Shown here: positions 53,151 to 60,808 of the stretch, in pieces
How positions within the stretch are numbered: position 1 is the stretch's first letter
Layout: every line of letters starts with the position of its first letter
From: JAFAMS01 sp049520515
GTDB lineage: Bacteria > Vulcanimicrobiota > Vulcanimicrobiia > Vulcanimicrobiales > Vulcanimicrobiaceae
Direction: 5' to 3'
Length of the DNA: 64,000 nt
NCBI GenBank assembly: GCA_049520515.1
Contig: JBEKPS010000003.1
Span: 124,001 to 188,000, forward strand
Program-made: the position numbers and the translations under genes
The notes under the pieces: generated by a model
Told to the model about the DNA's origin: nothing
The model's database searches: none
What the model saw: only the letters and a program-made list of their open reading frames with translations

Positions 53151-55766
53151 TCAGTTTCGGGACATCCGCGAGAGTTCGGCGTTGACCTCTGCGACTAAGC
53201 GCGATTTCTCCGCCAAAGCGATCTGAGGTGCCGAAAGGCCGCGCTTTATGAAGGGCGCCGCTTCCGGCGGGAAATTTTGCCGCAGCCAAGCGACAACAGT
53301 GCTCGTCGGTATCTTGTCGCCGTAAACTCTCAAAACTGCGCCCGTCATGTAGACGGCTACGACTGTAGTCCCGTAGTCCTTTGTTAGTGCGGCTTCGTGC
53401 GTCTTAAAGAAGAACCAGGACAGCTGCGGATTAGCGTCCGCAGCCTGGAAGATGAATCGAAGCCTTTGGTCTTGTTCCTGCGGTAAGAGCGGATCCGTGA
53501 CGACTGCTTGCAACGCCTTCGTTGCAATCCTTGGATCGCGGGCGGTGACGAGCGCCCGATAGAGGCGTTCGAGGTTCGGAACGTCTCGAGTCGCGAGCGC
53601 CAACTTGTGCAGTCGGCGGAACGTCGCATCGTCGGCGTAGGTCCCGACGATTATAAACACCGTTTCTTGTTGATCCGGCGTCAGCGATTCGGGATTGTGC
53701 TCGAAGATCGCAAAGCGTCGCCGCGCCTCGCCGATGACTGCGGGATCGCCCCAAAGGCCAAGTGCGAGAATCGCTTTGTTGCGCAGCACGCGAACAGGCG
53801 GAGCCTCACCAGGCTTCGGCGACCATCCGAGTGCAGCGACGACGGGCGCAACCAGTGCGCGCGCCTGCGTGACGAGCGCAGCGTGATTGGGGAGTCCGCG
53901 CTCGTCTTTCTCAAGGGTCGTCAGTGATGCGATAATTTGTTCCCAAGCGCGAGCATCGTAGTCGGTACCCAGTTTACCGGCCATGTCAAAATACGCGCCA
54001 AGCCCGGATCGGCCGGCCCTCGCGAATGCCCACTGATTGTCGAGCAGCGCGATCTTGTCGGGATTGGAGAAGGATGCGAACGCGTTCGCATTGTTCGCAA
54101 GCGTTTGCGGGTCGTACGCGACGCGATAGAAGCCATAGCCGCCGGCGTTCAACAGAAGCGTCTGATCGCAACGACCGGCGCTCTCTGTCTGGCCATCGTT
54201 CCCCAGGAGAACCTTCTCGACGTCGCCGTTTCCGCTTTGGATTTGGAGCGGGACATTCCAGCGCTCGTTCTTCGGGTCAGATCCCTCCGCGAGAAAGCGA
54301 TGCTGGCGCAAGGTGATGGTTCGATTTCCGTTCGCATCGCAGGCGGCGCTTTCGGAAACAACGGGATAGCCCGGCTGCGTGGTCCACGCTGAGGCGACAG
54401 CCGCAACGTCGCGTCCGCTTTCGGCGCTCAGCGCGCGCCATAAGTCACTGCCGGTCGTATTCGAATACGCGTTCGTTCGGATATAACGACGCATGCCGTC
54501 GCGGAACGTGTCTTCGCCCAGATACTCTTCGAGCATCCGCAAGACTTCGCGTCCTTTAGTGTAGACAATTGCAGGGTTGAACGAGTCTTCGGCTTCGAGC
54601 TCGTTTGTAACCGGAGAAATGATCGCCAATTGCGTCGGCCTAGCATCGGCGTCGAACGCGCTCTGAAGTTCGTCATCCACGCCTTCCCACCAGGCCCAAT
54701 CAGGATGCCGAAGCGCCGTCTCTTTGGCTTCCATCCACGACGCGAAGCTCTCGTTGAGCCAAATGTCGCTCCACCAGTCCATCGTTACGAGATCGCCGGT
54801 CCACTGGTGCGACATCTCGTGCGCCTGCACGTCCCATGCTTCTTGACGGGTCCCAATCGTCCGATTCGACCCGGTCAGCAGATAGTTTTCCATGTACGTG
54901 ATCGCGCCCCAATTTTCCATCGCTCCGGGGAAATCGCCGGGGATTGCGATCGAATCCAATTTCGGGATGGGAAAGCGGAAGCCGAAGTAGTTGTTGTAGT
55001 CGTTGAGGATATCTTGCGAGGCTTGCAGCGCGTCGCGTCCGGTTTTCTCTTGGCCGCGCACCGCCCAGATCGTGTGTGTGTAACCGTCGTTACGCGCGCT
55101 GATGTGTCCGAGATTTCCGGCAGAGAATTCGACAAGGTAGGTCGACATTTTCGGCGTGCGCTCGAAGGTGACATCGGCGAGCGATCCGTGTACGACGCGA
55201 TGTGCGATCGGCATGTTGCCGACCGCGCTCCAAGCGGCCGGAATCGTCGCCGTCAACGTGAAGCGGGCGCGGAATGCAGGCTCGTCCCAGCTCGGGAAAA
55301 AACGCCGTGCGTCGGTCGATTCGAGTTGGCTCACAAGCATCGTCCCGCTACCGGCCGCCGTGCGGTAGGGCTGTACGAAGAGGCCGCGGGGCGCAGTCTC
55401 GATCTTGCCGGTGTAGGAGAGCGTCATCACGTGCTGGCCGCGATGCAGGCTCTGTGCGAGCATGACTGTCGAGAGTTGCTTGTTATTCTGCGTGAGCACA
55501 CTCTGCACGGCGACGCCGTCAACGCGGACGTTGCTGAGCCTTAGGTTGAGCGTGTTGAAGACGAGACGGTTCGTCGCCCTCCGAACCATCAGCGTGATGC
55601 GCTCGGTCCCGCTCATCGTCTTGGCCGGGATATTCGGCTTGAACGCAATCGTGTAGTCGAGTGGGACGACGATCTTAGGCAGTCGTCCGGGAGTCTTGTC
55701 GAAATCGAATGCGGCTGCGCTGCTCGCCGTAACGGCAAAGAGGACCGCGGTGAGCAGTGCTTTCAC
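53151..55766 (-). CDS. M1 family aminopeptidase
   Basis: An 871-residue exported zinc aminopeptidase (signal MKALLTAVLFAVTASSAAAF). The exopeptidase motif GAMENWG (about residue 280) and the zinc site HEMSHQWTGD (about 315) with NESFA 18 residues later are intact. The C-terminal ERAP1-like helical domain is complete. It releases N-terminal residues from peptides outside the cytoplasm. The GTG start overlaps the TGA of the left-over UGSC 3' fragment (AAGTGA), showing that before the island arrived it was the next gene in the UGSC operon. Confidence 0.93.
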   Translation of the reverse strand: MKALLTAVLFAVTASSAAAFDFDKTPGRLPKIVVPLDYTIAFKPNIPAKTMSGTERITLMVRRATNRLVFNTLNLRLSNVRVDGVAVQSVLTQNNKQLSTVMLAQSLHRGQHVMTLSYTGKIETAPRGLFVQPYRTAAGSGTMLVSQLESTDARRFFPSWDEPAFRARFTLTATIPAAWSAVGNMPIAHRVVHGSLADVTFERTPKMSTYLVEFSAGNLGHISARNDGYTHTIWAVRGQEKTGRDALQASQDILNDYNNYFGFRFPIPKLDSIAIPGDFPGAMENWGAITYMENYLLTGSNRTIGTRQEAWDVQAHEMSHQWTGDLVTMDWWSDIWLNESFASWMEAKETALRHPDWAWWEGVDDELQSAFDADARPTQLAIISPVTNELEAEDSFNPAIVYTKGREVLRMLEEYLGEDTFRDGMRRYIRTNAYSNTTGSDLWRALSAESGRDVAAVASAWTTQPGYPVVSESAACDANGNRTITLRQHRFLAEGSDPKNERWNVPLQIQSGNGDVEKVLLGNDGQTESAGRCDQTLLLNAGGYGFYRVAYDPQTLANNANAFASFSNPDKIALLDNQWAFARAGRSGLGAYFDMAGKLGTDYDARAWEQIIASLTTLEKDERGLPNHAALVTQARALVAPVVAALGWSPKPGEAPPVRVLRNKAILALGLWGDPAVIGEARRRFAIFEHNPESLTPDQQETVFIIVGTYADDATFRRLHKLALATRDVPNLERLYRALVTARDPRIATKALQAVVTDPLLPQEQDQRLRFIFQAADANPQLSWFFFKTHEAALTKDYGTTVVAVYMTGAVLRVYGDKIPTSTVVAWLRQNFPPEAAPFIKRGLSAPQIALAEKSRLVAEVNAELSRMSRN

Positions 55767-55922
55767 TTACCGGTCGCGCCCCATGCGCGCACGATTTGAT
55801 CGAGCGCTTCGGCCGCGCGCTCGTCGAGCTGTTCGCTCGAGAGCGTGCTGAGCGGATGGGTAACGACCACGGGTTCGATGTCGATCATACCGAGTGCCTC
55901 ACGTTGAACTTTGGCTTCGTGC
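55765..55922 (-). pseudogene. Duplicated 3' end of the UGSC selenoprotein gene (outer repeat, copy A)
   Basis: On the minus strand this reads HEAKVQREALGMIDIEPVVV and on to EALDQIVRAWGATGK before TGA, the C-terminal part of the UGSC protein without its beginning. Positions 55768-55922 match 59151-59305 with three mismatches (55773, 55784, 55808). Two of these are synonymous in the reading frame. The GTGA overlap with the aminopeptidase start marks this as the ancestral gene end, displaced from its gene by the block inserted between 55923 and 59150. Confidence 0.85.
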
Positions 55923-56028
55923 TGTCGGCGGCATTGTCCGATTGGGACGCCTTTCCCGCGAGGACCCGTGACGCTATGCGCGCCCAGCCTGGTCCAAAAG
56001 AAGCTAATGCGCGCGCACGCTTGCCTTG

Positions 56029-56042
56029 CCCCCCCCCCCCCC
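56029..56042. repeat. C14 homopolymer
   Basis: Fourteen consecutive C residues at the left end of the inserted block, ahead of the toxin promoter. It could be a slippage-prone tract that affects expression or, equally, a sequencing or assembly artefact. Confidence 0.7.
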
Positions 56043-56061
56043 GGAAATTGTATTGCATCTC

Positions 56062-56088
56062 GTGCTACATTGTGCTACATTGTAGCAC
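56062..56088. promoter_or_regulatory. Inverted-repeat operator before the toxin-antitoxin-like genes
   Basis: GTGCTACA occurs at 56062-56069 and 56072-56079, and its complement TGTAGCAC at 56081-56088. The last two form a perfect palindrome around one T. It ends 2 bases before the ATG at 56091. Three half-sites at a TA promoter fit autoregulation by the downstream ribbon-helix-helix-like protein. Confidence 0.65.
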
Positions 56089-56090
56089 GA

Positions 56091-56387
56091 ATGCTCCGCA
56101 TCCCCGGAATTCGCTTCAGCGAGAAATTCCTCGACTGTAATGAGGCCGCACATAACGTTGGCGAGCTCGAAGTCCTTGAGGTTCTGAGTCGTCCATATCA
56201 TGTGTCCGGAGCATTCTTGCACAAAATGTCAGGGCGAACGCGTAGGGTGGCGATTGGAAGGACGGATGACGCATACATAGCCATTGTATTCGAAATCGAC
56301 TCGGAGCTATGGACTGTTCTTTCCGCACGCCCGGCAAGTAATAGCGAGCGCAAGCGCTACAAGGAGCATGTTAGAGAAAATGATTGA
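56091..56387 (+). CDS. BrnT-like toxin candidate
   Basis: A 98-residue protein (MLRIPGIRFSEKFLDCNEAA). The C-terminal two thirds, RTRRVAIGRTDDAYIAIVFE followed by LWTVLSARPASNSERKRYKE, has the strand-helix pattern of BrnT-type toxins, where 'GRT.DGR...VV' leads to 'SAR.A...ERR.Y'. BrnT is an RNase E/RelE-like ribonuclease. It is followed by a gene encoding a likely DNA-binding partner that overlaps its end, and preceded by an operator. Similarity was judged by eye; other toxins of the same fold remain possible. Confidence 0.55.
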   Translation: MLRIPGIRFSEKFLDCNEAAHNVGELEVLEVLSRPYHVSGAFLHKMSGRTRRVAIGRTDDAYIAIVFEIDSELWTVLSARPASNSERKRYKEHVREND

Positions 56388-56838
56388 AGAGCAGGACGAA
56401 ATCGACGAGAGTGTGTGGGAAGATGCGGAAACGGTTGTTCCCGATCCCAAGAAGATGCCCAAAGTGCATGTAACCCTCCGACTAGACGCACTGCTTTATC
56501 GCGCTATTCTCGCGTACAAGCGACGAGCGGGCATCAGAAGCACAACAAACGCTATTGAACAGCTCATTACTCGCGGACTCGAACAGGGAGAGGTTGGTTC
56601 AGATATTGGATTTCTGAAATCTTCGCTCGAATTAGTCATAGCGCATCAGGAGCATCTGGATAAGGAGTTTCGTAAAGCCGCGACGGGGTCTGTCGCCCGG
56701 AAAACGTCGCCGACCGCGTCTCTAAAGACTTTAGCCAAGAATTTGGTGGATCATGACAAGGCGTTGTCACAAGCTGCCAGTCTACTCAAAGGAAATACAT
56801 CTGAGACAGGCACTGGCAGAAATTTATCTAGACGATGA
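56368..56838 (+). CDS. Ribbon-helix-helix-like antitoxin candidate
   Basis: A product of about 156 residues from ATG 56368 (ATG 56380 also possible), starting MLEKMIEEQDEIDESVWEDA. An acidic N-terminus is followed by MPKVHVTLRLDALLYRAILA and YKRRAG, a strand-helix-helix of the MetJ/Arc type as in BrnA. The C-terminal 80 residues are longer than BrnA and helical, possibly contacting the ATPase encoded next. It overlaps the toxin gene by 20 bases and the ATPase gene by 4 (ATGA), so the three form one operon. Confidence 0.55.
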   Translation: MLEKMIEEQDEIDESVWEDAETVVPDPKKMPKVHVTLRLDALLYRAILAYKRRAGIRSTTNAIEQLITRGLEQGEVGSDIGFLKSSLELVIAHQEHLDKEFRKAATGSVARKTSPTASLKTLAKNLVDHDKALSQAASLLKGNTSETGTGRNLSRR

Positions 56839-59140
56839 ATGAAAAGGAAGTGGCCGTTGTAGTCTCTTCTACAGCGAAGCTAGCGGCAGCCGACCCGTTT
56901 GCGTCGCTGCCGAATCCCTATGACTTTTCGAGGCCGATTCGCGAAGCGGACCAACTAATTGGACGCGAGGCGCAATTAGGCGATATTCAATATTATCTAG
57001 ACGCTTTGCGTCTCGATGCCCATTCGGTCAACCTCGCTGTGATTGGTGAATCAGGGTCGGGGAAGACGAGCATATTGAACGTCGCAGAGAAGGAAGCATT
57101 ATCCAGGGGCTTGCTGGTGTTCGGCTGGACTTAACTCGGGCTCACAACGGAGTCGGGACATTTTGTGCAAAAATGTTCAATGCTCTCTTCTTGGCCGCGA
57201 AGCTACCCGAGGGGCGTGCAGATTTCTACGGCGATCAACATCAGTACGCAAGAATAATCAGAGAGGGAGCGGTTCCATCTTTTGCTGACTTGCCATATTC
57301 TCTGGCACCTCGGCTGGCGAACATGTCAGAGAACGCTCTGAGAAGCATTGCCATTCCCGAAGAGCTCGTTCGTCAAGATCTCGAAACTGCCGTGCGCCGC
57401 GCGGCGTGCCCCTTTGTCTTGCTATTCGATGAATGTGACGTGTTTGCAAACGAGCGGGCGCTGCTCGAACTTATGCGCAGCGTCTTGGCGAACGTTTTGG
57501 GAATGCAGCTTATAGTCGCTGGAACGCCAACGCTGTTCGAAGCAGTGGACGAGCTGTTCTCCCCGTTGACGCGGCAATTTAAGAGGATAGTCCTTGGGCC
57601 TTTGTCGTCCGATGCCGACATCAACGCGTGTGTGACGTCCCCGCTAAAGCATCTCGATCCAGCGATCGCATCGAGACTGTATCCAACGCCGAATCCCATG
57701 GCGACTGAAATCGCGAAGCTGACTGGTGGCAATCCGTATGAAATTCGCCTGCTTTGTCACTTCATGTTCAAAGCAGCCCAACAACGGAATCGCCCTTACC
57801 TAACGCTGGATCTCGGCGTAATCGACGGCGTGCGCGGTGAACTAGCCGCAGGTCACAATCTTAAAACTCGTCCAATAATGGCTGCTGTTCATGAATACTC
57901 CGCAACGCAGCTGCATCATCTCGCTTTGTGCCTCAAAGGGGACGGGGCGGCAACGTTAGATCAGCTAGGCTTGATACAAGATATCGCAACCGAAGTGGCG
58001 GACGACCGGCTTCTTGTCGAGTCCTTTAGACGATTTCATGAGGATCTCTTATATAAAGGGGTTGGCGGAAAGCTGAAATTCGCGGGCGATGAGCTTGACC
58101 GAATTTACATCAAGTATTTCGCTCGAACGAAGAATGTGCAGATTCCAGACGGGTCGGCGTCCTTTGGCGCACTTACACGCCTCGAGGTAGAAAAATGTCT
58201 CGTTGCGCATGGCATCAAGCCAATCATTGTAGCGGGCGAAGCGGCGGCCGGTCGAATCGATGTGGGCGCCGCGAGTTTTGACGCGATTACCGGCCTTATT
58301 GAATCGCCTGAAGATATGGTCGGACTGTCATCCGGACCGTTCGGCGCTGCGTGCGTTCTCGCTTACGGCAGACTAATGAACCATCTGCGACAGAAGAGCT
58401 TGAAGATATTCCGGGTGGTCGGTTCGTTTGAAACGCAGTGGGCACAGATCCCATTGCTATACTTTTTCTCCGAGCGTGTCCAGCCCGAGGTCTTGACATC
58501 GCTCGTGGACGAGATAAATGAACGCATTGGAAATCGCGATTCGCGTATCTATCTCGAGACGGACGAATTGATCATTGAGTCAGTAGTCGAGCACGTCGAG
58601 AAAATCGCGCCGCGATTTGAGAAACCGATGAGAGGGATATTCTCGGCTCTCCATATTTTGTCTCTCTTCAGCCTGCACAGAAACGAGGATTTAGAAGTAA
58701 GTCGTACGGTTTCCGAGATCGCTTCGAAATGGGATAGCGAGAGAACGCGAGTCCCCTGCGGATATATACGACTGTTGCAGCGGGACTTCGAAGCGAGTCG
58801 CGAGATTCTAGAACCTGCATTGGAAGTCAATGACGCCGAAACACAGACTCTTGCGGCAATCGATCTGGGCGTTATTGCAGCTATCAAGGGAGACGTGGAT
58901 AGAGCTCTCAAGCTATTCGAGAAGGCTCAGCTTAGCGCCAAAGCAGCAGGTAAGATTGAAAAGGCCTATCTGACAGTACCGGCCCTCAAAGATGGCAAGC
59001 TTGATTTCGTAGAAGAGCATCCGGCAGACGTCGAGGACACAATTCGCAGATGGCAGAGCATCCTTACCGGATCTAGTCGAGACAAAGATAAGTCAGTGGG
59101 TGCCCTGGTCGTCGTTTCCAGGGAAGAAGCTCCAACCTAG
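56835..59140 (+). pseudogene. Large P-loop (STAND/ORC-like) ATPase, interrupted by a frameshift
   Basis: Two open segments (56835-57134 and one read to 59140) join into a 768-residue ATPase if one -1 shift is made at about 57119: ...LSRGLLV then VRLDLTRAHNGVGTFCAKMF. Segment 1 has the LIGRE motif and Walker A GESGSGKT (71-78); segment 2 has Walker B PFVLLFDECD (about 193-202) and a sensor-like LIVAGTPT. The C-terminal 250 residues are helical with TPR-like units (GDVDRALKLFEKAQ). No slippery heptamer is evident, so a mutation or sequence error is likelier than programmed shifting. A role with the TA-like pair, perhaps in defence, is inference. Confidence 0.65.
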
Positions 59141-59670
59141 GTCTTACCGCTACCGCTCGCGCCCCACGCGCGCACGATTTGATCGAGCGCCTCGGCCGCG
59201 CGCTCGTCGAGCTGTTCGCTCGAGAGCGTGCTGAGCGGATGGGTAACGACCACGGGTTCGATGTCGATCATACCGAGTGCCTCACGTTGAACTTTGGCTT
59301 CGTGCAGAAAAACGGTCGTGACCAGTACGGCAGTCGGAATCCCCGCCGTTTCAAGCCGGATGGCGTCATGCATACAGCACGACGTGCACGAGCCTCAATC
59401 ACCTATTCCGGTGAGCACGAGATCGTTTTGCGCCGCGATCTCGGCCAGCAGCTCAGGACGCGCGTCCCGCGAGAAGCTTTCCTTCTTGTAGCGCGTTACC
59501 GTCCCGAGCGAGAGCCGCTGCGCCAGTATTGTTGCGATGCGGTCTTCGACCTTCCACCCGTTCCATTTCGTGTTGTCCAAAACACCGACGCGCAATCCGC
59601 GTAAGCTTGCCGGACGTTTGGCAAGGTGAAGTACGGGTGCGTCGATCGTCCCGCGTGGATCGTAGATCAT
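59137..59670 (-). CDS. UGSC-family selenoprotein, TGA decoded as selenocysteine
   Basis: ATG 59670 (MIYDPRGTIDAPVLHLAKRP) follows AGAGGAC. The frame is open except for TGA at 59397-59395 (codon 92) and would encode 177 residues. Around it the product reads VLTGIGD-U-GSCTSCCMHDA, the U-G-S-C motif that names this family. The downstream part continues without further interruption through HDAIRLETAGIPTAVLVTTV. The family is thought to be redox-active through Sec and neighbouring Cys; substrates are unknown. Its 3' end has been replaced by an inserted element's copy (see repeats). It is encoded 13 bases downstream of a partner gene at 59684. Confidence 0.85.
59151..59305. repeat. 155-bp direct repeat, copy B (element-derived 3' end of UGSC gene)
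   Basis: This matches 55768-55922 at 152 of 155 positions. It supplies the present C-terminus of the UGSC protein, which now ends WGASGSGKT instead of WGATGK. The 3.2-kb block with the TA-like genes lies between the copies. The arrangement is like attL/attR at a gene 3' end, but no integrase is present. Confidence 0.85.
59362..59394 (-). promoter_or_regulatory. Possible SECIS hairpin of the UGSC gene
   Basis: Immediately after the TGA the message can form GGC/GCC (3 bp), one bulged C, UCGUGCA/UGCAUGA (7 bp with one G-U), and a 12-nt loop (CGUCGUGCUGUA). Ten pairs at the position where bacterial SECIS elements lie is good support, although the loop lacks the fdhF-type GGUC. Confidence 0.5.
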
Positions 59671-59683
59671 CGGAAAGTCCTCT

Positions 59684-60763
59684 CTAGAGACGGCATGTGC
59701 CGTCTTCACACATTGCAGCCGCGTTCGCTGAGGTTCCGTCGATGCGCAGCAAGACCGGACTGGTCATGTGGCCCCAACCCGGAATGAAAGCCGAGAAACG
59801 GCCGGCTTCGCCGCCGGCGACGAACAGATGGATATCGTCGGCGCTGGGCACGATTGGAATTCGGGAATCCGGTTCACGCTTGTACCAGCGCGGGAGATTG
59901 CGATTGTAGATCTTGCCGTAACGATCGTTGAAGGTTAGTGCCGAGAATTTATTGCCGGCGTTCATCCAAAGATAATTGCGCACGTCGTGCCGCGTCCAGC
60001 CGCTTTTCGAAATCGTCGCGGCATGCTCGGGGCCGATGACGACGGCACATGATCCGCTCGAGACCGCGTTGTTGTTTGCAATCGTCGACATTGCCGAGAC
60101 GATGCTGTCGAGCACGCCTTCGGCGTCGTCGGCGATGTGGTTGGTAATGCTATGCGGCGGTTCGCCGCCAATCACGAACACGGAGCTGTCTTCGGGGCTC
60201 ATCCCGTGTTCGACGTGGTAAGGCGCCCACGGCGAGATCTCTTCGTTCTCGGCGATGCAGTACGTATATTTTGCGGGACTCCCTAGCGTGCTCTTGTCGA
60301 GATCCCCGGGCGTGCCACCGCCGACGGAAAGCAAGATCATGCGGATCGCGCGCCCGATCGTTGCGTTAGCCCGGTTCCCCGAACCAAACACGTTGTGTCC
60401 GGCGTTCATTCCAATTGCGTTACGAATCGGTCCGTTGACGACGAGCAGCGGCGAGACCATGTGCGTCGTCGCTTGAATGCCGTTGAGATTGAATGCGGGC
60501 GAACAGAGCGCAAGCATCGCGGCGCGGACGACCGGCGCGTATTCCGGCTTGCAGCCCGCCATCACGATGTTGACGGCGAGTATGTTTCGCGTTAGGCCGC
60601 CGCGACGTGGCGGAACAACGGCCTCGAGATGTTCGGGGTCGCCGCCAAGCACATCGAGGACTGCGTCGATTTTCTCAGGTGTCGGCGGAACGACGGGCAA
60701 TCCGTCGCTCCATGCTTGTTCGAAATAGTACTCGACCAGATCTTCGGGTTTTGTTGCGATCAT
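59684..60763 (-). CDS. Uncharacterised protein encoded with the UGSC gene
   Basis: A product of about 359 residues from ATG 60763 (IATKPEDLVEYYFEQAWSDG), with GGAG 6 bases before; the longer frame to 60796 is less likely. Gly-rich stretches (ILLSVGGGTPGDLDKSTLGS, VIGGEPPHSITNHIADDAEG) and several Cys, ending MCEDGTCRL, are seen. No fold is recognised. The order partner - UGSC with 13 bases between suggests a functional pair, perhaps two subunits of one redox enzyme. The overall acidic composition suggests a cytoplasmic location. Confidence 0.7.
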   Translation of the reverse strand: MIATKPEDLVEYYFEQAWSDGLPVVPPTPEKIDAVLDVLGGDPEHLEAVVPPRRGGLTRNILAVNIVMAGCKPEYAPVVRAAMLALCSPAFNLNGIQATTHMVSPLLVVNGPIRNAIGMNAGHNVFGSGNRANATIGRAIRMILLSVGGGTPGDLDKSTLGSPAKYTYCIAENEEISPWAPYHVEHGMSPEDSSVFVIGGEPPHSITNHIADDAEGVLDSIVSAMSTIANNNAVSSGSCAVVIGPEHAATISKSGWTRHDVRNYLWMNAGNKFSALTFNDRYGKIYNRNLPRWYKREPDSRIPIVPSADDIHLFVAGGEAGRFSAFIPGWGHMTSPVLLRIDGTSANAAAMCEDGTCRL

Positions 60764-60808
60764 TTTGGCTCCAAGGGTTGTGTAAATGCCTTGCACAACT
60801 CGCGGAGC

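Noticed and set aside
56004..56222. 72-residue minus-strand frame opposite the toxin candidate
   Set aside because: It starts inside the toxin frame and runs through the C14 tract (translated as a Gly run); an antisense artefact.
55923..59150. Integrase or transposase inside the island
   Set aside because: I looked for Tyr-recombinase (RxxR, HxxR, Y) and Ser-recombinase motifs in the three products and found none; the ATPase is the only large protein.
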